A stretch of DNA of 64,000 nucleotides from NCBI GenBank assembly GCA_019351995.1, contig JABBOD010000001.1, positions 104,120 through 168,119 of the forward strand, in the 5' to 3' direction. Source of the DNA: Acidobacteriota bacterium. GTDB lineage: Bacteria > Actinomycetota > Actinomycetes > Actinomycetales > Microbacteriaceae. Shown here piece after piece: positions 53,361 to 60,417 of this stretch. The notes under the pieces are model-generated. The model saw only the letters and a program-made list of their open reading frames with translations. It did no database searches and was not told the origin of the DNA. Every line of letters begins with the position of its first letter. Positions within the stretch are counted from its first letter, which is position 1. The position numbers and the translations under genes are program-made.

Positions 53361-54856
53361 CAGAACAGTCCCTTCGGCGGCGTCGGCAGGCCTGGCGCCC
53401 AGACGGTGAGGCCACCGAGTTCGGCGGCGGTGAGCTCGGGCAGGCGCTGCGCGAGCTCGAGGAAGCGCTCGATCTCGTCAGCGGGCAGCACGCCCCCCGC
53501 CAGCAGGCGGAACTTCTCAACGTAGTTCTCCCGGACGAACGGACGCGCGCCCAGCGGGTGGGCATCGGCGACGGCGATCTCGTCGACGATCGTCGTGCCG
53601 TCGCTGAGCCTGATCTCGACGCGGCCGCCGAAGGCCTTCTCGGCCGGGTCGTTCGAGTGGTACCGACGGGTCCACTCCGGGTCTTGGACCGTCGTGATCT
53701 TGTGCCACAGTTCCACCGTGTCCGGCCGGGCCGCGCGCTCCGGTGCGTAGGAGTCAACATGGTGCCAACGGCCGTCCTGCAAAGCGACCGCGAAGATGTA
53801 CGGCACCGAGTGGTCGAGGGTCTCGCGGCTGGCTGTCGGGTCGTACTTCTGGGGGTCGCCAGACCCGGAGCCGATGACGAAGTGGGTGTGGTGACTGGTG
53901 GCCAAGACGATCGACTCGATGTTCGCGGGATCCTTCAGCTCCGGATGCTGCGCGCCGAGCCTGCGCGCCAGGTCGATCCAGGCCTGCGCCTGGTACTCCG
54001 CGGAGTGCTCCTTCGTGTAGCTGTCGAGGATCGCGCGCTTGGCTTCTCCCGCATCGGGCAGCGCCACCACGTAGCGACCCTCTGGCCCGTCGAGCAGCCA
54101 GGCGATGACGCCATCCTCACCCTCCCAGATCGGCGAGGGGCTGGTCTGACCGCGCATCGCCCGGTCGACTGCTTCGATCGCCATCTTGCCCGCGAAGGCG
54201 GGTGCGTAGGCCTTCCAGGTCGAGATCTCGCCCTTGCGCGACTGCCGCGTGGCGGTCGTGGTGTGCAGCGCCTGCCCGATGGCCTGGTAGATCGTCTCGA
54301 CCGGAAGCCCCAGCAGTGTCCCGATCCCGGCAGCGGCACTCGGGCCGAGGTGGGCGACGTGATCGATCTTGTGGGCGTGCAGGCTGATCGACTTCGCCAG
54401 ATCGATCTGGATCTCGTAGCCGGTGGCGATGCCCCGCACCACCGCCGCGCCATCCATGCCGGTGTGCTGGGCGACCGCGAGAACCGGCGGGATGTTGTCA
54501 CCCGGGTGCGAGTACTCGGCGGCGAGGAAGGTGTCGTGGAAGTCGAGCTCGCGCACGGCGACTCCGTTGGCGAAGGCGGCCCACTCCGGGCTCGAGCGCA
54601 CCATCGAGCCGAACACCGTGGCGCCCGGTTCGGACGGGTGGGCCTCGGACTGTCCCCGCGCGGCCACGACCGGCGCTCGACCGAGCGACGCCGTCGCGAC
54701 CGCGGCGTTGTCGATCACGCGGTTGATGATCATCTCGGTGACCTCGGGCGTCACCGCGACCGGGTCGGCAGCGACCTCGGCGATCCGCCAGGCCAGCTGC
54801 CGTTCGCGGGGCAGGGTCTCGTCGCTGCGGAAGGTACGGACGGTGTGGCTGATCAT
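53360..54856 (-). CDS. prpD: 2-methylcitrate dehydratase
   Basis: Dehydrates 2-methylcitrate in the methylcitrate cycle. The 498-residue product has the PrpD/MmgE pattern: [51 protein letters not shown] and [18 protein letters not shown] at 54856 lies 1 nt after the regulator's TAA stop; the open frame further upstream is the shadow of that regulator. A cysteine-free iron-independent dehydratase as known for the family. Confidence 0.95.
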   Translation of the reverse strand: MISHTVRTFRSDETLPRERQLAWRIAEVAADPVAVTPEVTEMIINRVIDNAAVATASLGRAPVVAARGQSEAHPSEPGATVFGSMVRSSPEWAAFANGVAVRELDFHDTFLAAEYSHPGDNIPPVLAVAQHTGMDGAAVVRGIATGYEIQIDLAKSISLHAHKIDHVAHLGPSAAAGIGTLLGLPVETIYQAIGQALHTTTATRQSRKGEISTWKAYAPAFAGKMAIEAVDRAMRGQTSPSPIWEGEDGVIAWLLDGPEGRYVVALPDAGEAKRAILDSYTKEHSAEYQAQAWIDLARRLGAQHPELKDPANIESIVLATSHHTHFVIGSGSGDPQKYDPTASRETLDHSVPYIFAVALQDGRWHHVDSYAPERAARPDTVELWHKITTVQDPEWTRRYHSNDPAEKAFGGRVEIRLSDGTTIVDEIAVADAHPLGARPFVRENYVEKFRLLAGGVLPADEIERFLELAQRLPELTAAELGGLTVWAPGLPTPPKGLF

Positions 54857-54857
54857 G

Positions 54858-55547
54858 TTAGGCGCCTTCCTGGCCAGGGGTGGTCGGGTCTTCGGTGAGT
54901 TGGCCAGCCGCGGCGCGGACACGCAGCGTCGCGGTGATGGTGGTGAGCGAGCCGCGCAGGTGGACGGCGGTCGCGGATGCGGCGAGTTCGGCATCCCCGT
55001 CGCGCACGGCCTCGCAGATCAGGCGATGTTCGGCGGCGGCTCGCAGCAGACGCTCTGGGTTGTCATGACCGAGGCGGCGGGCCCGGACGAGATGGATACG
55101 CACGCTCGCGAGAGCCGCCCGCATCGCCGGGTTGCCGACCGCGTCATCCATCGCCGCATCGAAGCGGGCCACGACGGCGTAGTACGCGTCGGTTCCGCCG
55201 TCGGCGAGCGTGGTGCTCGCGTGGGCGAAGCTCTCGACCAGTTCGTGGAAAATGGCGGGATCGCGGCGCCGGGCCGCGAGACGCGCGGACTGCAACTCGA
55301 GCGCTTCGCGCACCTCGAACTGCTGCGCGATGCTCTCGGCCGACACGTCGGGGACGACGCCGGTGCGGCCGCGACTGGTATCGACGAGCCCCTCGAGGGC
55401 GAGCCGCGCGAGGGCGGACCGCAGGGGGGTCCGTGAGATGCCCAGCCGCAACGCCAACTCGGTCTCGCTGAGCGCGGTCCCGGGGGCGATCCGCCAGTTC
55501 AGGATGTCGTCACGCAGCGACGCGTACGCACGATCGCTGGCCAGCAC
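54858..55547 (-). CDS. GntR/FadR-family regulator of the methylcitrate operon
   Basis: A 229-residue protein with a winged helix ([38 protein letters not shown]) and an FCD ligand domain ([18 protein letters not shown], ending helices with the conserved metal/ligand histidine in [11 protein letters not shown]). It is the first gene of the operon with prpD 1 nt behind. GTG at 55547 lies 6 nt after a TAGCAT box, so it is probably leaderless. Likely responds to a methylcitrate-cycle intermediate or organic acid. Confidence 0.9.
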   Translation of the reverse strand: MLASDRAYASLRDDILNWRIAPGTALSETELALRLGISRTPLRSALARLALEGLVDTSRGRTGVVPDVSAESIAQQFEVREALELQSARLAARRRDPAIFHELVESFAHASTTLADGGTDAYYAVVARFDAAMDDAVGNPAMRAALASVRIHLVRARRLGHDNPERLLRAAAEHRLICEAVRDGDAELAASATAVHLRGSLTTITATLRVRAAAGQLTEDPTTPGQEGA

Positions 55548-55553
55548 ACGGCG

Positions 55554-55559
55554 ATGCTA
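55554..55559 (-). promoter_or_regulatory. -10 box of the leaderless prp operon promoter
   Basis: TAGCAT on the (-) strand ends 6 nt before the GTG at 55547. Confidence 0.55.
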
Positions 55560-55576
55560 CGCCCGGACGGCCCTCT

Positions 55577-55584
55577 TGTATACA
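55577..55584. promoter_or_regulatory. GntR-type operator of the prp operon
   Basis: The palindrome TGTATACA, in the longer context cttgtatacagaa, lies at the expected -35 position of the prp promoter. A related half-site CTGTATCCAG occurs at 55628-55637. FadR-subfamily regulators often bind TTGTATACAA-like sites, so autorepression is likely. Confidence 0.65.
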
Positions 55585-55640
55585 GAATGGCCTCCACTCG
55601 GCCCGGTGTGTGCTCCTGAGCGAGCTTCTGTATCCAGTCC

Positions 55641-56114
55641 TCAGCAGTCGCAGCTGATGACGCCGCCCGATGCCGGGCGCGGGCTCGTCAGCTCGTCGAC
55701 CGTTCGCACCACCGGGCCGTCATCGTCGACGACCGGGTGCCCTTCGCGCGCCCAGTACTCGAAGCCTCCCATCAGCTCGCGCACCTCGTAGCCCAGTCGG
55801 CTGAAGTGGAGCGCCGCCCTCGTCGAGCCGTTGCATCCCGGCCCCCAGCAGTAGACGACCACCGGAACGCCTGGCGGGATCTCGGATGCGGCGCGCTCGG
55901 CGATCTCCGCCGTTGGCAGGTGGATCGCGCCGACCGCTCGCCCCTGATGCCACGCCGCGTGCCCGCGGGTGTCGACCAGCACGAACCGTTCGCCGGCGGA
56001 CTGGGCCGCGGCGACATCCGACGGATCCGTCTCGTAGCGTAGCTTCGCGGCGAAGTGCTCGATCGCAGCCAACGTCGCGGGACTCGCGATGGGGTCGCTC
56101 GTGGTCAATGTCAT
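55641..56114 (-). CDS. Single-domain rhodanese with extra C-terminal tail
   Basis: A 157-residue sulfurtransferase-like protein: FVLVDTRGHAAWHQGRAVGAIHLP, the active loop C-N-G-S-T-R starting with C94 (context VYCWGPGCNGSTRAAL), and ELMGGFEYWAREGHPV. It has a C-terminal extension with C-D-C at its end. Handles sulfane sulfur or phosphate esters. ATG at 56114 is 6 nt after a TAGCGT box. It follows the prp regulator region but is transcribed separately. Confidence 0.9.
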   Translation of the reverse strand: MTLTTSDPIASPATLAAIEHFAAKLRYETDPSDVAAAQSAGERFVLVDTRGHAAWHQGRAVGAIHLPTAEIAERAASEIPPGVPVVVYCWGPGCNGSTRAALHFSRLGYEVRELMGGFEYWAREGHPVVDDDGPVVRTVDELTSPRPASGGVISCDC

Positions 56115-56120
56115 GGCTCG

Positions 56121-56126
56121 ACGCTA
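56121..56126 (-). promoter_or_regulatory. -10 box of leaderless rhodanese promoter
   Basis: TAGCGT on the (-) strand ends 6 nt before the ATG at 56114. Confidence 0.5.
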
Positions 56127-56213
56127 GCCGCGCATCCTCCCTGCGCCGAGCTCGCAACCGCCACGCCTCACCAATTCTCTGCCATCTCGCCGGCCCACCC
56201 CCTCATCGCGCCT

Positions 56214-56296
56214 CCCAAATCAAGGCTGGCGGACCGCGGTCGCCCCGGCTCGACGGATGCCACGGTGCGGGTGAGGCCCCTCAGCCTTGATTTGGG
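56214..56296. repeat. Inverted repeat of 15 bp flanking 53 nt
   Basis: CCCAAATCAAGGCTG (56214-56228) and its exact reverse complement (56282-56296) flank a GC-rich 53-nt segment, in the gap between the divergent rhodanese and MFS genes. It could be a small mobile-element relic or a long-looped hairpin. No open frame lies inside. Confidence 0.6.
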
Positions 56297-56339
56297 GGCG
56301 GGGCGGGGGCAGCGCGAGGAGGCGGGGGCGAGCGAACGG

Positions 56340-56345
56340 TAACCT
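56340..56345 (+). promoter_or_regulatory. -10 box before the MFS gene
   Basis: TAACCT ends 7 nt before the GTG at 56353. The GGGGG in between could also be a ribosome site, so leaderless use is less certain here. Confidence 0.45.
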
Positions 56346-56352
56346 GGGGGCA

Positions 56353-57708
56353 GTGAGCGACCCCGACGATCCTCTGCATCCCCGGTCGGCGGGCACCCCG
56401 AAGAGGCGGCGCCTCGTCGACCTGTCGCCGCTTCGCGCGTCACCCGCCTTCGCGCGACTCTGGATCGGCTCCGCCGTGTCGGGCATCGGCGCCCAGCTCA
56501 CCCTGGTCGCGGTCGGCCTGCAGATCTACGACATCACGGCGTCCACCTTCGCGGTCGCTCTCGTCGGCGGCATCTCGCTGATCCCAATGATCATCGCGGG
56601 TCTCTGGGGCGGCGTTCTCGCGGACACCTTCGACCGCCGGGCCGTCCTCATCATCAGCGCCATCGCCGGGTGGCTCACCACGCTCGGCCTGATCGCGCTC
56701 GCGGGGGTTGAGCTCGCGACGCGCTCTGCTCCGGTCTGGCCGTTCTACCTGCTCACCACCGTCAACGCGGTCGCGGCCACGATCACCCAGACGACCAGAG
56801 GGTCGGTGACTCCGCGAATATTGCCGAAACACCTGATCGCCCCGGCGAGTGCCCTCAACGGAATCGCCTTCGGCATCATGCTGACTCTCGGCCCTGCCCT
56901 CGCCGGCGTTCTCGTGGCGAGCGTCGGCTTCGCCTGGACATACACCGTGGATGCCGTGCTCTTCTTCGCCGGGTTCCTGGGCATCTTCTCGCTGCCGAAG
57001 CTGCCTCCCCTTGAAGAAACAGCCGGTGCCGGATTGCGATCGCTGCGAGACGGTCTCGCGTTCCTGGTGAACGCACCCAACATCCGAGCCGGCTTCGTGA
57101 TCGACCTGCTGGCCATGGGCCTCGGGCGCCCGTTCGTGATCCTGCCGGCTGTTGGTGCGCTCGTGATCGGAGGGGGGCCGGTGACCGTCGGCATCCTGAC
57201 CGCGTCGGCCGCGATCGGGACCTTCCTCACCAGCCTTTTCAGCGGTCCGGTCGGGCATGTGCGCCACTACGGTCTGGCCATCGGCCGGAGTGTGATGCTT
57301 TACGGCGGGTTCATCCTGCTTTTCGGAGTCGTAATCGGAGCGATGGAGACTGGCTGGTTCGGCGCCGTCGGCCCGACGCTCCCACATGCCAATGTGGTGG
57401 CCCTGATCTTCGCGGCCGTCGCCTTGGCCGGCACGGGCGCGTCGGACGAGGTGAGCGCGATCTTCCGCTCGACGATGATGCTCACCGCCGCGCCCGACGG
57501 GATGCGCGGCCGGTTGCAAGGCATCTTCACCGTCGCCGTCACGGGCGGACCGCGCCTCGGCGACCTTTACATGGGCGTCTTCACGACGCTCGTGGCGCTG
57601 TGGTTCCCTCCGGTGCTCGGCGGATTGCTGATCATCGGCGGGGTCGGGTTGGTGCTTCGGCTACTGAAGGGCTTCCGCGAGTACGACGCGGCGAGTCCCT
57701 CTCCCTGA
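56353..57708 (+). CDS. MFS transporter (EntS/MFS_3-like exporter)
   Basis: A 451-residue protein with 12 membrane helices and the MFS_3/EntS pattern (FARLWIGSAVSGIGAQLTLVA; GGVLADTFDRRAVLIIS; QTTRGSVTPRILPKHLIAPASALNG). Members export siderophores, macrolides or other drugs. The start is GTG 56353; a frame extension to 56287 would cross the inverted repeat and promoter. Starts with about 40 hydrophilic residues. Confidence 0.87.
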   Translation: MSDPDDPLHPRSAGTPKRRRLVDLSPLRASPAFARLWIGSAVSGIGAQLTLVAVGLQIYDITASTFAVALVGGISLIPMIIAGLWGGVLADTFDRRAVLIISAIAGWLTTLGLIALAGVELATRSAPVWPFYLLTTVNAVAATITQTTRGSVTPRILPKHLIAPASALNGIAFGIMLTLGPALAGVLVASVGFAWTYTVDAVLFFAGFLGIFSLPKLPPLEETAGAGLRSLRDGLAFLVNAPNIRAGFVIDLLAMGLGRPFVILPAVGALVIGGGPVTVGILTASAAIGTFLTSLFSGPVGHVRHYGLAIGRSVMLYGGFILLFGVVIGAMETGWFGAVGPTLPHANVVALIFAAVALAGTGASDEVSAIFRSTMMLTAAPDGMRGRLQGIFTVAVTGGPRLGDLYMGVFTTLVALWFPPVLGGLLIIGGVGLVLRLLKGFREYDAASPSP

Positions 57709-57772
57709 CGCGGCGAGGAGGACCCGCGTTGAGCGGATGCCGCCCCTCAGCCGATCAGGAAGCTCGTGAACG

Positions 57773-57778
57773 TAGGCT
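57773..57778 (+). promoter_or_regulatory. -10 box of leaderless promoter for the molybdopterin oxidoreductase
   Basis: TAGGCT ends 6 nt before the ATG at 57785. Confidence 0.5.
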
Positions 57779-57784
57779 GACTCC

Positions 57785-59434
57785 ATGTCCACGCGCGGCG
57801 AGAAGCCCACCTGGCGCGCCCGCCTGCGTGGCTGGCTCCCGGCCGCGTGTGTCGGCCTGGCGTCCGTCATCCTCGGCCTTGGTGTCTCGGAACTGGTCGC
57901 CGCAGTGGTCGCGCCGGCGGCGAGCCCGGTGCTTGTTGTCGGGTCTCTCATGATCGACCTGGCACCCGGGTGGGCCAAGGAGACGGCGATCGCGCTGTTC
58001 GGCACGGGCGACAAGGCAGCACTGCTCACCGGTCTCGGCATCGTGCTGGCGCTGGTCTCTGCCACTGCGGGGGTTCTTGAGCGCGGGAAGCCTCCCCTCG
58101 GTCGCGTGATCATCGGGGCTGCGGGCCTCTTCGGCGTCGGGGCCGCGCTCACCAGGAGCGGCTCGGCGCCCTTCGACATCGTGCCCGCCGCGGCGGCGAC
58201 GGTGGTCGCGCTGATCGCGCTCGGCTTCCTGCTGCGAGCGATGGACGAACCGACGAGACCCCAGCCGCCGAATCCGGCCGAGCTGCGCACCACGGGCGGT
58301 CGGCCGCCGAACGAGCTCGAACGGGAGCGGGCAGCGGATGCTCGGCGGCGCGAGGCGGCCCGGCTGACCCGCCGCCGGTTCTTCGGCATGACCGGCGCAG
58401 CCGTTGCGCTCGGAGCCGTCACCGCCCTCGGTGGTTACGCGCTGCAGGCTGGATCGCGCGCCGCCACCGCGGCCCGTAACGCCCTCCGACTGCCCGCGCC
58501 CGCCGTCACCGCCGCCCCGGTCCCGGCCGGCGCCGATTTCGGGATCTCCGGCGTGCCATCCGTCGTCGTCAGCAATGCGGAGTTCTACCGGATCGACACC
58601 GCGTTGCAGATCCCGCAGATCGACGCGTCACAGTGGGAACTGAAGATCACCGGAATGGTCGCGAAGCCCCTGACGATCAACTTCGCCGAGCTGCTGAAGC
58701 GGCCGCTCGAAGAGAGCTACACGACACTGATGTGCGTCTCGAACGAGGTCGGCGGCAACCTGATCGGCAATGCGAAGTGGCTCGGCTACCCGATCAGACA
58801 CCTGCTCGCTGAGGCTGCGCCGACGGCGGGCGCCGACATGGTTTTCTCGAGGAGTTCCGACGGATTCACGGCCAGCACGCCCCTGACCACCCTGCAGGAG
58901 AGCGACCGCAACGCGATCCTCGCCGTCGGCATGAACGGGGACCCGCTGCCACCCGAGCACGGCTACCCGGTGCGGATGGTGGTCCCCGGCCTCTACGGTT
59001 ATGTCTCGGCCACCAAATGGGTTGTCGAACTCGAGGTCACCACCTTCGCCGCGCACTCGGCGTACTGGACGCAGCGCGGCTGGAGCGCGCGCGGCCCGGT
59101 CAAGATCGAGTCCGAAATCAACGTGCCGCAGACCGGTGCGACGGTCAAGGCGGGCAGCCAGACCGTCGCAGGAGTGGCCTGGTATCAGCACACCGGCATC
59201 CAGAAAGTCGAGGTGCAGGTGGATGAGGGGGCCTGGCACGAAGCAACCCTCGCCACCGCGATCTCCGCAGACACCTGGGTGCAGTGGAAGTACGACTGGA
59301 CAGCCACGTCCGGTCAACACACCCTGCGAGTACGGGCGACCGGCACCGACGGCACCGTGCAGACGTCCGCCGTTGCCGGCACGGTCCCCGACGGCGCGAC
59401 CGGCTACCACGAGATCCAGGTTCAGGTCGGCTAG
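57785..59434 (+). CDS. Membrane-tethered sulfite-oxidase-family molybdopterin oxidoreductase
   Basis: The 549-residue product has four N-terminal membrane helices (about residues 18-155), a basic linker, then a twin-arginine-like motif and fifth helix (TRRRFFGMTGAAVALGAV, about 195-215), and a sulfite-oxidase-type Mo domain (about 260-430) with the Mo-binding cysteine C317 (TLMCVSNEVGGNLIGN). A Mo-co dimerisation-like Ig domain (VPQTGATVKAGSQTVAGVAWYQHTG is split over about 445-545) closes it. The twin-arginine motif sits inside the protein rather than at its start. It probably oxidises sulfite or reduces an oxidised thio-compound outside the cell. Confidence 0.85.
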   Translation: MSTRGEKPTWRARLRGWLPAACVGLASVILGLGVSELVAAVVAPAASPVLVVGSLMIDLAPGWAKETAIALFGTGDKAALLTGLGIVLALVSATAGVLERGKPPLGRVIIGAAGLFGVGAALTRSGSAPFDIVPAAAATVVALIALGFLLRAMDEPTRPQPPNPAELRTTGGRPPNELERERAADARRREAARLTRRRFFGMTGAAVALGAVTALGGYALQAGSRAATAARNALRLPAPAVTAAPVPAGADFGISGVPSVVVSNAEFYRIDTALQIPQIDASQWELKITGMVAKPLTINFAELLKRPLEESYTTLMCVSNEVGGNLIGNAKWLGYPIRHLLAEAAPTAGADMVFSRSSDGFTASTPLTTLQESDRNAILAVGMNGDPLPPEHGYPVRMVVPGLYGYVSATKWVVELEVTTFAAHSAYWTQRGWSARGPVKIESEINVPQTGATVKAGSQTVAGVAWYQHTGIQKVEVQVDEGAWHEATLATAISADTWVQWKYDWTATSGQHTLRVRATGTDGTVQTSAVAGTVPDGATGYHEIQVQVG

Positions 59435-59441
59435 TTCCCGC

Positions 59442-60077
59442 TCAGCTCTTCAGGCCCGTGATCGCGAGCGTGCCGCCGAGCCCGATCATCATCACGCCGC
59501 CCACGGCACCCAGTCGTGAGAGGCGGCGGGGCGAGCGCGCGAACCAGAGCCGCGCGGCACCGGCAGTGAAGACCCATGTGCTGTCCATCACGAGGGCGAG
59601 CACGACGAAGACCAGCCCGAGTTCGGCCAGCTGCAGCGGGATCGCCCCCGCCGTGGCATCCACGAACTGGGGCAGGATCGCGACGAAGAACACGATCGAC
59701 TTCGGATTGGTGATGCCCACCACGAAGCCCTCCCCGAGCAGCCGCAGCGTCGACCGCGGAGCCCCGCGCTCGATGGGTGCCTGCACATCGCCTCGATGCC
59801 TGATCGCCTGGATGCCGAGGTAGATCAGGTAGGCGGCTCCGGCCAGCTTGACGATGGTGAGCACCACGATCGATCCGGCGACGATCGCACCAACACCCAA
59901 CGCCACGGCGGCGGTCTGGATGAGCATGCCGCTCGCATTGCCGATGACGCTCAGCAGCCCGGCACGACGCCCGAGCGCGAGGGTACGCCCGATGACGAAC
60001 AGCACGCTCGGACCGGGGAGCGCGATCAGCAACGCGGACGCAATCGCGAAGGTGAGCAGGTGCGAGAGCGGAACCAT
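59442..60077 (-). CDS. LysE-family amino acid exporter
   Basis: A 211-residue protein with six membrane helices and the RhtB/LysE pattern (FAIASALLIALPGPSVLFVI; GRRAGLLSVIGNASGMLIQT; LLGEGFVVGITNPKSIVFFV). ATG at 60077 lies 6 nt after a TACGAT box on its strand; a longer frame exists but no better start. The substrate is an amino acid or derivative, not predictable. Ends 7 nt from the Mo oxidoreductase stop (convergent). Confidence 0.9.
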   Translation of the reverse strand: MVPLSHLLTFAIASALLIALPGPSVLFVIGRTLALGRRAGLLSVIGNASGMLIQTAAVALGVGAIVAGSIVVLTIVKLAGAAYLIYLGIQAIRHRGDVQAPIERGAPRSTLRLLGEGFVVGITNPKSIVFFVAILPQFVDATAGAIPLQLAELGLVFVVLALVMDSTWVFTAGAARLWFARSPRRLSRLGAVGGVMMIGLGGTLAITGLKS

Positions 60078-60083
60078 GACGAG

Positions 60084-60089
60084 ATCGTA
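60084..60089 (-). promoter_or_regulatory. -10 box of leaderless LysE-family promoter
   Basis: TACGAT on the (-) strand ends 6 nt before the ATG at 60077. Confidence 0.5.
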
Positions 60090-60131
60090 GCGAGCACGCG
60101 ATCGTCGGGACGAAAGGCCCTGGCCCCGACA

Positions 60132-60145
60132 TACCCCAGGGGGTA
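60132..60145. promoter_or_regulatory. CsoR/CstR-like operator of the sulfide operon
   Basis: TACCCC-AG-GGGGTA is a perfect palindrome 35 nt before the first gene. It matches the C-tract/G-tract operators of CsoR-family repressors; the persulfide sensor CstR binds such sites in front of rhodanese, CoA-disulfide reductase and SQR genes. The gene content downstream fits CstR better than a copper-sensing CsoR. No CsoR-family gene is in the window. Confidence 0.75.
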
Positions 60146-60180
60146 ACTTCCGAGAAAAGTACACGAAGGAGAAGGTTCTC

Positions 60181-60399
60181 ATGGGCATCATCAAGTTCCT
60201 CGGTTCCACCCCCGGTCGCTGGACGCGCGGCATCGTCGGGATCGCCATCGCCGCCATCGGCATCGTCCTCGGCGGATGGTGGTTCATCCTCGCCGCCGTC
60301 GGCGTCGTGGTCTTCCTGGCCGGCGCATTGGACTTCTGCCTCTTCGCCCCGCTGCTCGGCAAGCCGTTCCGCGGGTCCGAACTCCGCGCCTCGTTCTAG
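60181..60399 (+). CDS. YgaP-type (DUF2892) small membrane protein
   Basis: A 72-residue protein with two helices (RWTRGIVGIAIAAIGIVLGG and FILAAVGVVVFLAGALDFCLF) and the DUF2892 motif DFCLFAPLLG with its cysteine. In YgaP this domain follows a rhodanese and is linked to sulfur transport at the membrane. ATG at 60181 has the strong site GAAGGAG (60165-60171). First gene of the sulfide operon, 18 nt ahead of the fusion gene. Confidence 0.88.
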   Translation: MGIIKFLGSTPGRWTRGIVGIAIAAIGIVLGGWWFILAAVGVVVFLAGALDFCLFAPLLGKPFRGSELRASF

Positions 60400-60417
60400 G
60401 CGGAGGGCGACGCACGC

